Below, piece by piece: positions 24,857 through 32,115 of a DNA stretch of 35,357 nucleotides (positions are counted from its first letter, which is position 1; each line of letters opens with the position of its first letter). This DNA is from RUG11894 sp964344335 (GTDB lineage: Bacteria > Bacillota > Clostridia > Peptostreptococcales > Anaerovoracaceae), in NCBI GenBank assembly GCA_964344335.1, contig CAYFMW010000017.1, positions 1 through 35,357 on the forward strand. Reading direction: 5' to 3'. A program made the translations under genes and the position numbers. The notes below the pieces were generated by a model, which ran no database searches, was not told where the DNA came from, and worked only from the letters and a program-made list of their open reading frames with translations.

Positions 24857-24862
24857 TACCAT
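24837..24862. repeat. Perfect inverted repeat at the prepilin peptidase start (candidate operator)
   Basis: ATGGTAATT (24837-24845) and AATTACCAT (24854-24862) are perfect 9-bp complements across an 8-base spacer. The repeat covers the promoter spacer, the -10 and the last base before the ATG. It has no T-run, so it is not a terminator. A bound repressor would block initiation (inference). Confidence 0.7.
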
Positions 24863-25294
24863 ATGAAAATTCTCGCATCACTTTGGATAATTTATTGGCT
24901 CTACAGAATAGCCCGGGAAGATTTAAGAAGCCTTACGATTCCCGATGAATTTACCCTGGCCATACTCGCTTCGGCGCCCTTTATCGCGAACGCACCCCTT
25001 AAGCTGAGGCTGCTGGCAGCCCTGTTGCCGTTTGCCCTCGCCTTCGTGCTCGGCATGGGCGATATAAAGCTCTTCTGCGCGCTCGGCTTCTGCCTGGGCC
25101 CCGCGGCTCTTATAAAGATTGCGGGGGCTTCACTTGCGGCGGGAGGAGTGACGGCGGCGATACTGCTCGCTGCCGGAAAGAAAAAGAAAAAGGACCGAAT
25201 CGCCTTCGGTCCTTTTATATCCGTATCCTGCGCCCTCTATTTGCTGTCCACCTTGCCCATATGCGCGACGAGCCTCAGCATGTTGGCCACATAG
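24863..25294 (+). CDS. Compact A24-family prepilin peptidase-like protein
   Basis: 143 residues, five or so TM helices. The two catalytic aspartates of the A24 family are present: D20 in REDLRSLTIPDEF (D-x-x-x-x-x-IP) and D67 in the GMGDIKL motif (GxGD). The N-terminal methylase domain of full PilD/GspO enzymes is absent, as in the small TadV/CpaA and archaeal-type relatives. It would cut class III leaders such as that of the gene at 11968. The middle (KLRLLAALLPFALAFVLG) and the C-terminus are hydrophobic; a KKKKKDRIAFGPF loop precedes the last helix. The final 58 bases overlap the convergent gap gene, and the Lys-rich loop is also gap's terminator. Leaderless start. Confidence 0.85.
   Translation: MKILASLWIIYWLYRIAREDLRSLTIPDEFTLAILASAPFIANAPLKLRLLAALLPFALAFVLGMGDIKLFCALGFCLGPAALIKIAGASLAAGGVTAAILLAAGKKKKKDRIAFGPFISVSCALYLLSTLPICATSLSMLAT
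25178..25212 (-). terminator. Terminator of gap, lying inside the prepilin peptidase coding sequence
   Basis: On the minus strand GGACCGAA/TTCGGTCC (8 bp, 5-base loop) is followed by TTTTTCTTTTTCTTT, 24 bases after gap's stop. On the plus strand the same bases encode the KKKKKDRIAFGPF segment of the peptidase; the plus tail TTTTATAT might give some termination too. Confidence 0.9.
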
Positions 25295-26256
25295 CCCCAC
25301 TCGTTATCGTAGAAGGCTATCATCTTAAAGAATCTGTCGCTAAGCTCTATGCCCTCTCTGGCATCGAATGCGGTCGGCGCCGAGCACCTTATAAAGTCTG
25401 CGGAGACGACCTCGTCGTCCACATACTCGAGCACTCCCTTAAGATAGGTCTCCGAGGCCTCCTTCATCTTCTCGCAGATGTCGGCATAAGTCGTGGGCTT
25501 TTCGAGCATTACATTCAGGTCAACTATCGAGACATCGGCGGTCGGAACCCTGTAGGCTATGCCTGTGAGCCTCCCGGCAATCTCAGGAATTACCAGACCC
25601 ACCGCCTTTGCGGCTCCGGTCGTCGTCGGAATTATGTTATTGAACACGGAGCGGCCTCTCCTCCAGTCGCTGAGCGATGTCGCGTCGACGACCTTCTGCT
25701 TGGCGGTAGCCGCGTGGATAGTGCTCATCAGGCCCTGATCGATTCCGTAATTATCGTGCAGTACCTTGCAGAGGGGAGCCAGGCAGTTGGTAGTGCAGCT
25801 GGCAGCCGAGACTATATCCATGTCTTTAGTGTACTTCTCGTTATTTACACCGTACACGAAGGTCGGGGTCACTTTGTCCTTTGCGGGAGCGGACATAATA
25901 ACCTTCTTCGCTCCGCCGACGAAGTGGTCCTTAGCCGCCTCCGAAGTTACATAGGCACCCGTCGCGTCCACGATGTACTCGGCCCCGAGCTCCTTCCAAG
26001 GAATCCTGGACGCTTCTGCTTCCATACTGAAGGGAATCTTCTTGCCGTTTACAATAATTCCGCCCTCGGTCTTTTCCACCGTTCCGCGAAAGCGCCCGTA
26101 GACGCTGTCGTACTTCAGCGTATAGACCATGTAATCCAGATCCGCATTTCTCTTCGCTATAGCTGTAACCTCGAAGAGGTCGGGTCTTTCGAGAGCAGCC
26201 ATAAGAGTGATTTTTCCGATGCGGCCGAATCCGTTAATTCCAAGTTTAATAGCCAT
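25237..26256 (-). CDS. gap: Glyceraldehyde-3-phosphate dehydrogenase
   Basis: 339 residues. Converts glyceraldehyde 3-phosphate to 1,3-bisphosphoglycerate. The Rossmann start is MAIKLGINGFGRIGKITLMA; the catalytic Cys is at about 154 in VSAASCTTNCLAPLCKVL; phosphate-site motifs are STIHAATAKQKVVDATS, DWRRGRS and NIIPTTTGAAKAVG; then GIAYRVPTADVSIVDLNVML and FYDNEWGYVANMLRL. After the second strand the sequence is TAIAKRNADLDYMV, where NAD-specific enzymes usually carry Asp (IND-type), so cofactor preference may differ. GAGGTG precedes the ATG. Downstream of uppP by 19 bases on the same strand; pgk and tpi are not adjacent, which is less usual. Ends with a strong terminator. Confidence 0.97.
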   Translation of the reverse strand: MAIKLGINGFGRIGKITLMAALERPDLFEVTAIAKRNADLDYMVYTLKYDSVYGRFRGTVEKTEGGIIVNGKKIPFSMEAEASRIPWKELGAEYIVDATGAYVTSEAAKDHFVGGAKKVIMSAPAKDKVTPTFVYGVNNEKYTKDMDIVSAASCTTNCLAPLCKVLHDNYGIDQGLMSTIHAATAKQKVVDATSLSDWRRGRSVFNNIIPTTTGAAKAVGLVIPEIAGRLTGIAYRVPTADVSIVDLNVMLEKPTTYADICEKMKEASETYLKGVLEYVDDEVVSADFIRCSAPTAFDAREGIELSDRFFKMIAFYDNEWGYVANMLRLVAHMGKVDSK

Positions 26257-26275
26257 TTTTACACCTCACATTGAC

Positions 26276-27088
26276 TTATGAAAAGAAGAAATAGGTTAAA
26301 ACCACAAGCCCCAGGACTATGCGATAAATTCCAAAAAGTTTAAAGTCGTGCTTTTTCACATAGTTCATGAGGAATCTTATCGATGCAAGCGAGACAAGAA
26401 AAGCGCTGAGGCTTCCTGCAGCAAGTATCGCCAGCTCCTGCCCGCTGAAATTGAAACCGAACTTCATAAGCTTAAGCAGGCTCGCTCCGGCCATGACGGG
26501 CACAGCCATCCAAAAGGTGAACTCCGCCGCCACGCTGCGGCTGGTTCCGAGCATCATGCCCCCTATTATGGTCGAACCCGACCTGGATGTTCCGGGCACC
26601 AGAGCCAAGACCTGAAACAGCCCTATAAGCAGTGCCGTTCGATAGTCGATTTCTTTTAATTTATTAATTTTATATTCACCCTTGCGGGAGCTTTCAAGCC
26701 TTAGAAACCAAATTCCGTAGGCTATCAGGGCTATCGCTACCACCACATAGTTGTAGAAGTGCTCGTTCATCCAGTCATCAAGAAGAAGCCCTATAATCGC
26801 CGCGGGCAGAGTCGCCACGAACACCTTAAGCCATATGTTTATGCTCGCCTTTCGCAGAAGCAACTTGCCGTCCGCAATTTTGAAGGGCCAGAGCTTGTTC
26901 CAGAATATTACTACTACGGCGAGTATGGCTCCGAACTGAATCGCAACGAGGAAAAACTCCCAGAACGCCTCCGAAACATCCAGTTTCAGGAACTCGTTCA
27001 AAATTATCATGTGACCGGTGCTGCTTATGGGCAACCACTCGGTCAGACCCTCCACTATTCCTATTATAACCGCTTTTATTAAATTCAT
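26276..27088 (-). CDS. uppP: Undecaprenyl-diphosphate phosphatase
   Basis: 270 residues, about eight TM helices. Motif 1 near the N-terminus is GIVEGLTEWLPISSTGHMII, with the conserved (E/Q)GxTEFLPISSxGH pattern (Trp in place of Phe). Motif 2 is ALVPGTSRSGSTIIGGMMLG. Both are the catalytic regions of BacA/UppP. It recycles the lipid carrier of peptidoglycan and teichoic/glycan synthesis and confers bacitracin tolerance when abundant. Length and topology fit the family. It lies 13 bases after queT and 19 before gap, all on the minus strand, so it is probably in the long ecfA1-to-gap transcript. Confidence 0.97.
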   Translation of the reverse strand: MNLIKAVIIGIVEGLTEWLPISSTGHMIILNEFLKLDVSEAFWEFFLVAIQFGAILAVVVIFWNKLWPFKIADGKLLLRKASINIWLKVFVATLPAAIIGLLLDDWMNEHFYNYVVVAIALIAYGIWFLRLESSRKGEYKINKLKEIDYRTALLIGLFQVLALVPGTSRSGSTIIGGMMLGTSRSVAAEFTFWMAVPVMAGASLLKLMKFGFNFSGQELAILAAGSLSAFLVSLASIRFLMNYVKKHDFKLFGIYRIVLGLVVLTYFFFS

Positions 27089-27101
27089 CTATCCCCACCG
27101 T

Positions 27102-27584
27102 CTAAAACTTTATGTCTTCTCTGCTTTTTAAAAATCTAATCACCGGAGCTCCGAGGCCCATGCATGCGATCAACTCTCCCGCGCCGACCCAGAGCATGCA
27201 CACTAAGAGGCTCTCCTCGAGCGCGAGGACATACCTCAGCATCGCCCCGACTATCACGGCATTGGAAAGAACATTGGCCATGGGCGCCCAGTAAGTGAAA
27301 CGCCGAAGCGCATAGGTCGCGCGGCAGCCGATGAAGGTCGCCAGGGTCCCGAGGACCACATCGAGCATTCCGTTCGGGCCGAGCAGATTGGCTATCAGAC
27401 ATCCCGCCGTTATGCCCGGAACCGCATATTCCGCAAATACGCAGAGCACCACTAAAACTTCCGAAATCCTCACCTGCATAAGCCCGTAGGAAAGCGGAGA
27501 AACCAGCAATGTGAGTGCCGCATATATGGCGGCGATAATCGCCGCTTTTGTCCAGTATCCCGAATCTCTCTTTATTTTAAACAC
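27102..27584 (-). CDS. queT: QueT-family ECF transporter substrate-binding (S) component
   Basis: 160 residues from a GTG at 27584, with CAGGA eight bases before it and within 20 bases of the ecfT stop; the longer frame to 27737 overlaps ecfT and is rejected. Five to six TM helices. The pattern AAIIAAIYAALTLLVSPLSY, GLMQVRISEVLVVLCVF, PGITAGCLIANLLGPNGMLD, VVLGTLATFIGC matches QueT (PF06177), S components proposed to import queuosine precursors. It is next to the three ECF core genes, so it can use them directly. No PreQ1 riboswitch is visible before it or before ecfA1. The substrate is assigned by family only. Confidence 0.85.
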   Translation of the reverse strand: MFKIKRDSGYWTKAAIIAAIYAALTLLVSPLSYGLMQVRISEVLVVLCVFAEYAVPGITAGCLIANLLGPNGMLDVVLGTLATFIGCRATYALRRFTYWAPMANVLSNAVIVGAMLRYVLALEESLLVCMLWVGAGELIACMGLGAPVIRFLKSREDIKF

Positions 27585-27604
27585 CTCTATATGTCCTGAG
27601 CGGT

Positions 27605-28414
27605 CTAAAACCAGTTCAGCCTGCGGGAAAAAATTGCAAAGGCCAGCAGCAGGGCAAACAACGCAAAGGCCGCAAAATCGCTCCTTCCGAATTCGACCGC
27701 ATTCATGCGGGTGCGCCCCTCTCCCCCGCGGTAGCACCTGGCCTCCATGGCCATCGCAAGGTCTCCGGCTATCCGAAACGCCGATACGAACAGCGGCACC
27801 AGCAAAGGTATGAGCCCCCTGGCGCGCTCGCGAAGATTCCCGCTCTCAAAATCCGCACCCCTCGCAATCTGAGCCTTCATTATCCTGTCCGTCTCGTCGA
27901 GCAGGGTCGGAATAAAGCGCAGAGCTATCGTCATCATCATCGCGAGCTCGTGAGCCGGAAGCCCCAGCTTTCCGAAGGGACGAAAGAGCCTCTCGAGGCC
28001 GTCGGTAAGCGTGACGGGCTTAGTCGTCAAAGTAAGCATCGAGGAACCCAGAATCAAAAGCACCAGCCTTATAGCCATGAAGGCCGACCTGTAGATTCCC
28101 TCCTCCGTCACTTTTATAAATCCCAGACGCCAAACTTCGATGCCGGGGGTCATAAACAGATTAATCGCGGCAGTGAAGATTATCAGTATCAGAACCGCCC
28201 TAAGGCCCCTCATCAGATAGCCTACGGGAACGCCGGAGAGCTTAACCGCGGCGAGCAGGCAGAGGGCGCAGACCGCAAAGCCCCCGAAGCTGTCTACGAC
28301 AAAGAGCGACGCGATGAATATAACCGTGCCTATCAGTTTCGTCCTGGGATCCAGCCTGTGAACCGCCGATTCGCCGGGGAAATATTGTCCGAGTGTAATA
28401 TCTTTTATCGCCAT
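27605..28414 (-). CDS. ecfT: ECF transporter transmembrane component EcfT
   Basis: 269 residues from the ATG at 28414, which shares its A with ecfA2's stop (TGATG). Starts AIKDITLGQYFPGESAVHRL then DPRTKLIGT, the conserved EcfT opening. Five or six TM helices and a cytoplasmic coupling domain. The two coupling motifs are in KAQIARGADFESG (ARG) and AMEARCYRGGEGRTRMN, where the family usually has ARGYRGG; here Gly is Cys. EcfT links the two ATPases to interchangeable S components. Sits between ecfA2 and queT in a tight minus-strand operon. Confidence 0.95.
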   Translation of the reverse strand: MAIKDITLGQYFPGESAVHRLDPRTKLIGTVIFIASLFVVDSFGGFAVCALCLLAAVKLSGVPVGYLMRGLRAVLILIIFTAAINLFMTPGIEVWRLGFIKVTEEGIYRSAFMAIRLVLLILGSSMLTLTTKPVTLTDGLERLFRPFGKLGLPAHELAMMMTIALRFIPTLLDETDRIMKAQIARGADFESGNLRERARGLIPLLVPLFVSAFRIAGDLAMAMEARCYRGGEGRTRMNAVEFGRSDFAAFALFALLLAFAIFSRRLNWF

Positions 28415-29268
28415 CAATCCTGCCTCAAGGCGCGCGCAATTTCGCGAGCCGCCTCGCCTTCGTCGAAAATATCCGTTCGAAGTTCCATACCGCGGTCCTT
28501 AAGCGCGCTCAAAAGCGAGCTCGCAGACGGAAGCCCGAGGCCCATCGAGGCGAGTTCCTCGCGCCTTGCGAAGACCTCCGCAGGGGTGCCTTCCATCGCA
28601 AGCCTGCCGCCATCAATTACGAGGACCTGATCCGCCATGGCGGCAATGTCGTTCATATTGTGACTGACGAGCAATATCGTCGGTTTATGAAGCTTCCTTA
28701 TCTGCTCGATTATCTTAAGTATTTCGCGGTGCCCCATCGGGTCCAGCCCCGCCGTAGGCTCGTCGAGTATCAGAACCTCCGGTTCCGTTGCGAGCACTCC
28801 GGCTATAGCCACCCTTCTCTTTTCGCCTCCCGAAAGCTCAAATGGAGAGAATCGGCCCTTTTCGTCCGGGTCGATGCCCACGAGCTCCAGGGCTTTTTTT
28901 GCCTTCTCCTCGGATTCCTGCGGGGAAAATCCGAAGTTTTTGGGACCGAAACTCACATCCTTGAGCACGCTCTCCTCAAAGAGCTGATACTCGGGATATT
29001 GAAATACTATGCCTATCTTCCTCGCCGCTTCGCGGGATTCTTTAGTCTTAAGTCCTATCTCCGTTCCGCCCGCATAGACCCTGCCCCTGCTCGGTTTTAT
29101 GAGCCCGCTTATGTGCATCATAAGCGTCGATTTGCCGCTGCCGGTGTGGCCGATTACTCCCGTAAGGCTGCCGCTTTCTATCGTAAAGTTTATGTTCTCC
29201 AGAGCCACTGTCTCGAAAGGCATGCCCTCTTCATAGATGTGGCTGAGGGATTCGACTCTTATTTGCAT
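28414..29268 (-). CDS. ecfA2: ECF transporter ATPase EcfA2
   Basis: 284 residues from the ATG at 29268 (GGCGGA six bases before); a TTG at 29274 is also possible. Walker A is GHTGSGKST, Q-loop VFQYPEYQLFEE, signature LSGGEKRRVAIAGVLA, Walker B VLILDEPTAGLDP and the switch His in VSHNMNDIAA. The Q-loop and the C-terminal tail are those of the EcfA2/CbiO2 subgroup. It forms a heterodimer with EcfA1. The start lies inside the last codons of ecfA1 (10-base overlap). Confidence 0.96.
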   Translation of the reverse strand: MQIRVESLSHIYEEGMPFETVALENINFTIESGSLTGVIGHTGSGKSTLMMHISGLIKPSRGRVYAGGTEIGLKTKESREAARKIGIVFQYPEYQLFEESVLKDVSFGPKNFGFSPQESEEKAKKALELVGIDPDEKGRFSPFELSGGEKRRVAIAGVLATEPEVLILDEPTAGLDPMGHREILKIIEQIRKLHKPTILLVSHNMNDIAAMADQVLVIDGGRLAMEGTPAEVFARREELASMGLGLPSASSLLSALKDRGMELRTDIFDEGEAAREIARALRQD

Positions 29269-30101
29269 ATACAATCCGCCAACCCTTCCTGCGTAATGGT
29301 GCCCTCGGGTATCTTGAGCCCGAGCGCCCTGAGTTTTTGCGCCATCGAGGCTGCAAAGGGAAGTTCGAGTTTGTACTTTTCCAGTTCTCCGACTCTGCCG
29401 AAGAGCTTGTCCGGAGCCTCGTCGAAAGCTATCCTGCCGCTGTCGAGGACAATCACGCGCTCCGCAAGGGCAGCCTCTTCCATGAAGTGGGTTATGAGTA
29501 TTACGGTTTTACCCTCCTCGTGAAGGGTCTTTATTATCTCTAAAATATCTCTGCGCCCGGCGGGATCGAGCATGGCGGTCGGTTCATCGAAGACTATGCA
29601 TTCGGGCTGCATGGCGAGAACCCCCGCGATTGCAACCCTCTGCTTCTGTCCGCCCGAGAGAAGATGAGGCCCCTTCTTTCGATGTTCGTACATCCCCACA
29701 GCCTTGAGCGATTCGTCGACGAGCTCCCTTATGCGCGAAGGCTCTATGCCGATGTTCTCCGGACCGAAGGCCACATCGTCCTCTACGACCGAAGAGACGA
29801 GCTGATTATCCGGGTTCTGAAAGACCATGCCGCAGCGCCTTCTTATCTCCCATGTGCATTCGGGATCCGAGGTCTTCATTCCGCATACAAAAACCTCGCC
29901 GCTGCTCGGAAGAAGCAGGGCGTTAAAATGCTTTGCGAGGGTCGATTTGCCCGAGCCGTTGCTGCCGACTATGGCCACAAAGCTTCCCCTCTCTATATCC
30001 AGGCTTATCCCTTCCAGCGCCTTTCCCGGCGAGGCGCCTTCCGCCTGAGCGGGATAGCTGAATTCCACATCCTTGACTTGTATAATGCTCTCAAAATCCA
30101 T
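29259..30101 (-). CDS. ecfA1: ECF transporter ATPase EcfA1
   Basis: 280 residues. Walker A GSNGSGKST, Q-loop VFQNPDNQLVSSVVEDDVAF, signature LLSGGQKQRVAIAGVLA, Walker B CIVFDEPTAMLDP and switch His in LITHFMEEA, in the style of EcfA1/CbiO1 (QNPDNQ). It pairs with EcfA2 to power vitamin and precursor uptake through EcfT and S components. First gene of the ecfA1-ecfA2-ecfT-queT-uppP-gap group. There is no SD before the ATG; a -10 box ends seven bases upstream, so a leaderless transcript is likely. In many Firmicutes this operon follows rplQ; here it follows a divergent ABC exporter. Confidence 0.96.
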   Translation of the reverse strand: MDFESIIQVKDVEFSYPAQAEGASPGKALEGISLDIERGSFVAIVGSNGSGKSTLAKHFNALLLPSSGEVFVCGMKTSDPECTWEIRRRCGMVFQNPDNQLVSSVVEDDVAFGPENIGIEPSRIRELVDESLKAVGMYEHRKKGPHLLSGGQKQRVAIAGVLAMQPECIVFDEPTAMLDPAGRRDILEIIKTLHEEGKTVILITHFMEEAALAERVIVLDSGRIAFDEAPDKLFGRVGELEKYKLELPFAASMAQKLRALGLKIPEGTITQEGLADCICK

Positions 30102-30108
30102 AACGATT

Positions 30109-30117
30109 AGTATATCA
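30109..30117 (-). promoter_or_regulatory. Extended -10 promoter of the ecf operon, probably leaderless
   Basis: TGATATACT on the minus strand, then seven bases (AATCGTT) and the ecfA1 ATG. It has the same layout as the promoter at 13663-13671. No SD lies before the ATG and no good -35 box is seen. Confidence 0.6.
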
Positions 30118-30202
30118 CATTCAAGCTAATAAAAGTGATAAGAGCTACTTTCGGAGCTGAAAATATATCATATATGTTACAAAACCTTAGTCTAGCTTTA
30201 AA

Positions 30203-30256
30203 TTGCCCCGCTCTTTTGGTAGTCTTATGTTTGCGGCCTTTCACCCGGTCGTGAAA
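30203..30256 (+). promoter_or_regulatory. Possible promoter and leader hairpin of the ABC exporter operon
   Basis: TTGCCC (30203-30208), 17-base spacer, TATGTT (30226-30231), then a short hairpin TTTCAC/GTGAAA (30239-30256, 6 bp) just before the GAGAGG ribosome site. Both boxes are weak matches. An odd ATATAT-C-ATATAT palindrome at 30163-30175 lies upstream. The hairpin could act in regulation but is small. Confidence 0.35.
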
Positions 30257-30270
30257 CCCGAGAGGATAGT

Positions 30271-32115
30271 ATGGAAAGCAAGGATAAAGATTTAAAACCG
30301 CATAACGACTTAAAATCGAAGGCGAGCTATGCGAGGCTGCTAATTCAGTTTTTAAAGGGAAGTAAGCTGCTTTTTATTTTGAGCGTCCTTTTTTCGGCGC
30401 TCTCTTCGCTCTGCGAGATGCTCAACCCTCAGATAATCAGGGCCACCATAGATAATGCCATCGGAGGCAAGCCCTCAACTTTCCCGGATTGGGTGAATGC
30501 TCTCGTGGAAGAGGCGGGCGGCTTTGCATACCTCGGAGAAAATCTTTGGATTATGGCGCTGGCGGTGGTCGCAGTCGCGGGAGTTCGAATAGTCGCGGAA
30601 TTTATGACCAGACTTTCCAACACGGCCGCCTCCGAGATACTCGTCAAGAATATGCGCGACACGCTCTTTTCTCATATCGAGCGCCTTCCCTATTCCTGGC
30701 ATATGGAAAATCACACAGGAGATATAATACAGCGCTGCACGACGGATGTGGATACCATAAGGACCTTCGTCGCCGAACAGCTGACCTCCGTGTTCAGAAT
30801 AAGCATATATCTTGTGCTTTCTTTGTACTTCATGTTTACCATGAATACCAAGCTCACACTTATAGCAGCTCTGCCCCTGCCCCTTATGCTCTTTTACTCG
30901 GTGTATTTCCGGAAGGATATGGCCGCGGGCTTTAGAGTCTGCGACGAAACCGAGGGCATGGTTTCCGAAGCGGTTCAGGAGAACCTTACCGGAGTGCGTG
31001 TCGTGCGCGCATTCGGCGGTGAAGCCTACGAGAGGAAGCGCTTTGAGGAGCTGAACGAGCATTACACGGGACTTTGGGTTCAGCAGGGAAAGAGGATGGG
31101 TAAATTCTTCTCCTCCCAGGATGTATTCAGCGGAATACAGATGATGCTGGTTACCATCTTCGGCGCAATCTTTGCCGTGCGCGGCGAAATGCTCTCCGGA
31201 GAGTATATAGCCTTTATGTTCTACAACGCCATGCTGTCGTTCCCGATAAGAAGGCTCGGACGCATGCTCTCGGCCATGTCCAAGGCGGGAGTATCATTGG
31301 AGAGAATTGCATATATTATGGATTCGAAGAAGGAGGATCTGTACTCGGGCGTGGAGACGAATATGAGCGGAGATATTAAGTTCGAAAATCTCAGCTTCGG
31401 CTATGAACCCGACCGCGATGTTCTCCGCGACATCAATATAGAAGTAAAGGCCGGCAGCACGCTCGGAATCCTCGGGGGTACGGGTTCGGGGAAATCGACC
31501 CTTATGCTGCTTCTCAACAAGATGTACCCTATCGAGGAGGGGCGCGGCAAAATAAGCATTGGCGGAACGGATATAAAGGAAGTGCGCAGCGATTTTCTGC
31601 GCAAGAATATAGCTATGGTTCTACAGGAACCTTATCTCTTCAGCCGGTCCATTGCGGATAATATAGGCATCGCAAGGCTGGGCATAAGACGCGAGCAGAT
31701 AGAACTTGCGGCAAAGGACGCCTGCCTCGATTCTTCGGTGGAAGGATTTTCGGAAGGCTACGAGACCTTCGTCGGCGAGCGGGGGGTGACGCTGTCGGGC
31801 GGACAAAAGCAGAGGGCGGCGATAGCGCGAGCTCTAACTCAGGAGGCGCCGATAATGATCTTCGACGATTCGCTTTCCGCCGTGGACAACGAGACGGATG
31901 CGAAGATAAGGGCGGCTCTGCAGAAGCGCTTCGGAAAAGCTACGATAATAATCATCTCCCACAGGATTACGACTCTGTCCAAGGCGGACAAGGTCGTGGT
32001 GCTCGATGAGGGGCGGGTAATAGAAGAAGGCCACCCGGACGAACTGAAAAGCGCGGGCGGCATATATCAGCAAATTTACGAGATACAGCTCGGAGTGGAG
32101 GCTGCGGATGAATAA
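30271..32115 (+). CDS. ABC exporter half-transporter with degenerate catalytic site (subunit 1)
   Basis: 614 residues: TM domain (about 30-350, six helices, e.g. LLFILSVLFSALSSLCEML), then NBD (about 370-605). Walker A is GGTGSGKST, Q-loop VLQEPYLF, signature LSGGQKQRAAIARAL (canonical), Walker B PIMIFDDSLSAVD and switch His in IISHRITTL. The residue after Walker B Asp is Asp, not the catalytic Glu, as in the degenerate subunit of heterodimeric exporters of the TM287/288 and BmrCD type. Its start has GAGAGG eight bases upstream. It overlaps the next gene by 8 bases, so the subunits are made together. Probably exports hydrophobic compounds or lipids; the substrate is unknown. Confidence 0.94.
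   Translation: MESKDKDLKPHNDLKSKASYARLLIQFLKGSKLLFILSVLFSALSSLCEMLNPQIIRATIDNAIGGKPSTFPDWVNALVEEAGGFAYLGENLWIMALAVVAVAGVRIVAEFMTRLSNTAASEILVKNMRDTLFSHIERLPYSWHMENHTGDIIQRCTTDVDTIRTFVAEQLTSVFRISIYLVLSLYFMFTMNTKLTLIAALPLPLMLFYSVYFRKDMAAGFRVCDETEGMVSEAVQENLTGVRVVRAFGGEAYERKRFEELNEHYTGLWVQQGKRMGKFFSSQDVFSGIQMMLVTIFGAIFAVRGEMLSGEYIAFMFYNAMLSFPIRRLGRMLSAMSKAGVSLERIAYIMDSKKEDLYSGVETNMSGDIKFENLSFGYEPDRDVLRDINIEVKAGSTLGILGGTGSGKSTLMLLLNKMYPIEEGRGKISIGGTDIKEVRSDFLRKNIAMVLQEPYLFSRSIADNIGIARLGIRREQIELAAKDACLDSSVEGFSEGYETFVGERGVTLSGGQKQRAAIARALTQEAPIMIFDDSLSAVDNETDAKIRAALQKRFGKATIIIISHRITTLSKADKVVVLDEGRVIEEGHPDELKSAGGIYQQIYEIQLGVEAADE

Noticed and set aside
30163..30175. ATATAT-C-ATATAT palindrome between the ecf operon and the ABC exporter
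   Set aside because: Simple AT alternation in an AT-rich intergenic region; not aligned with either promoter and no regulator gene nearby.
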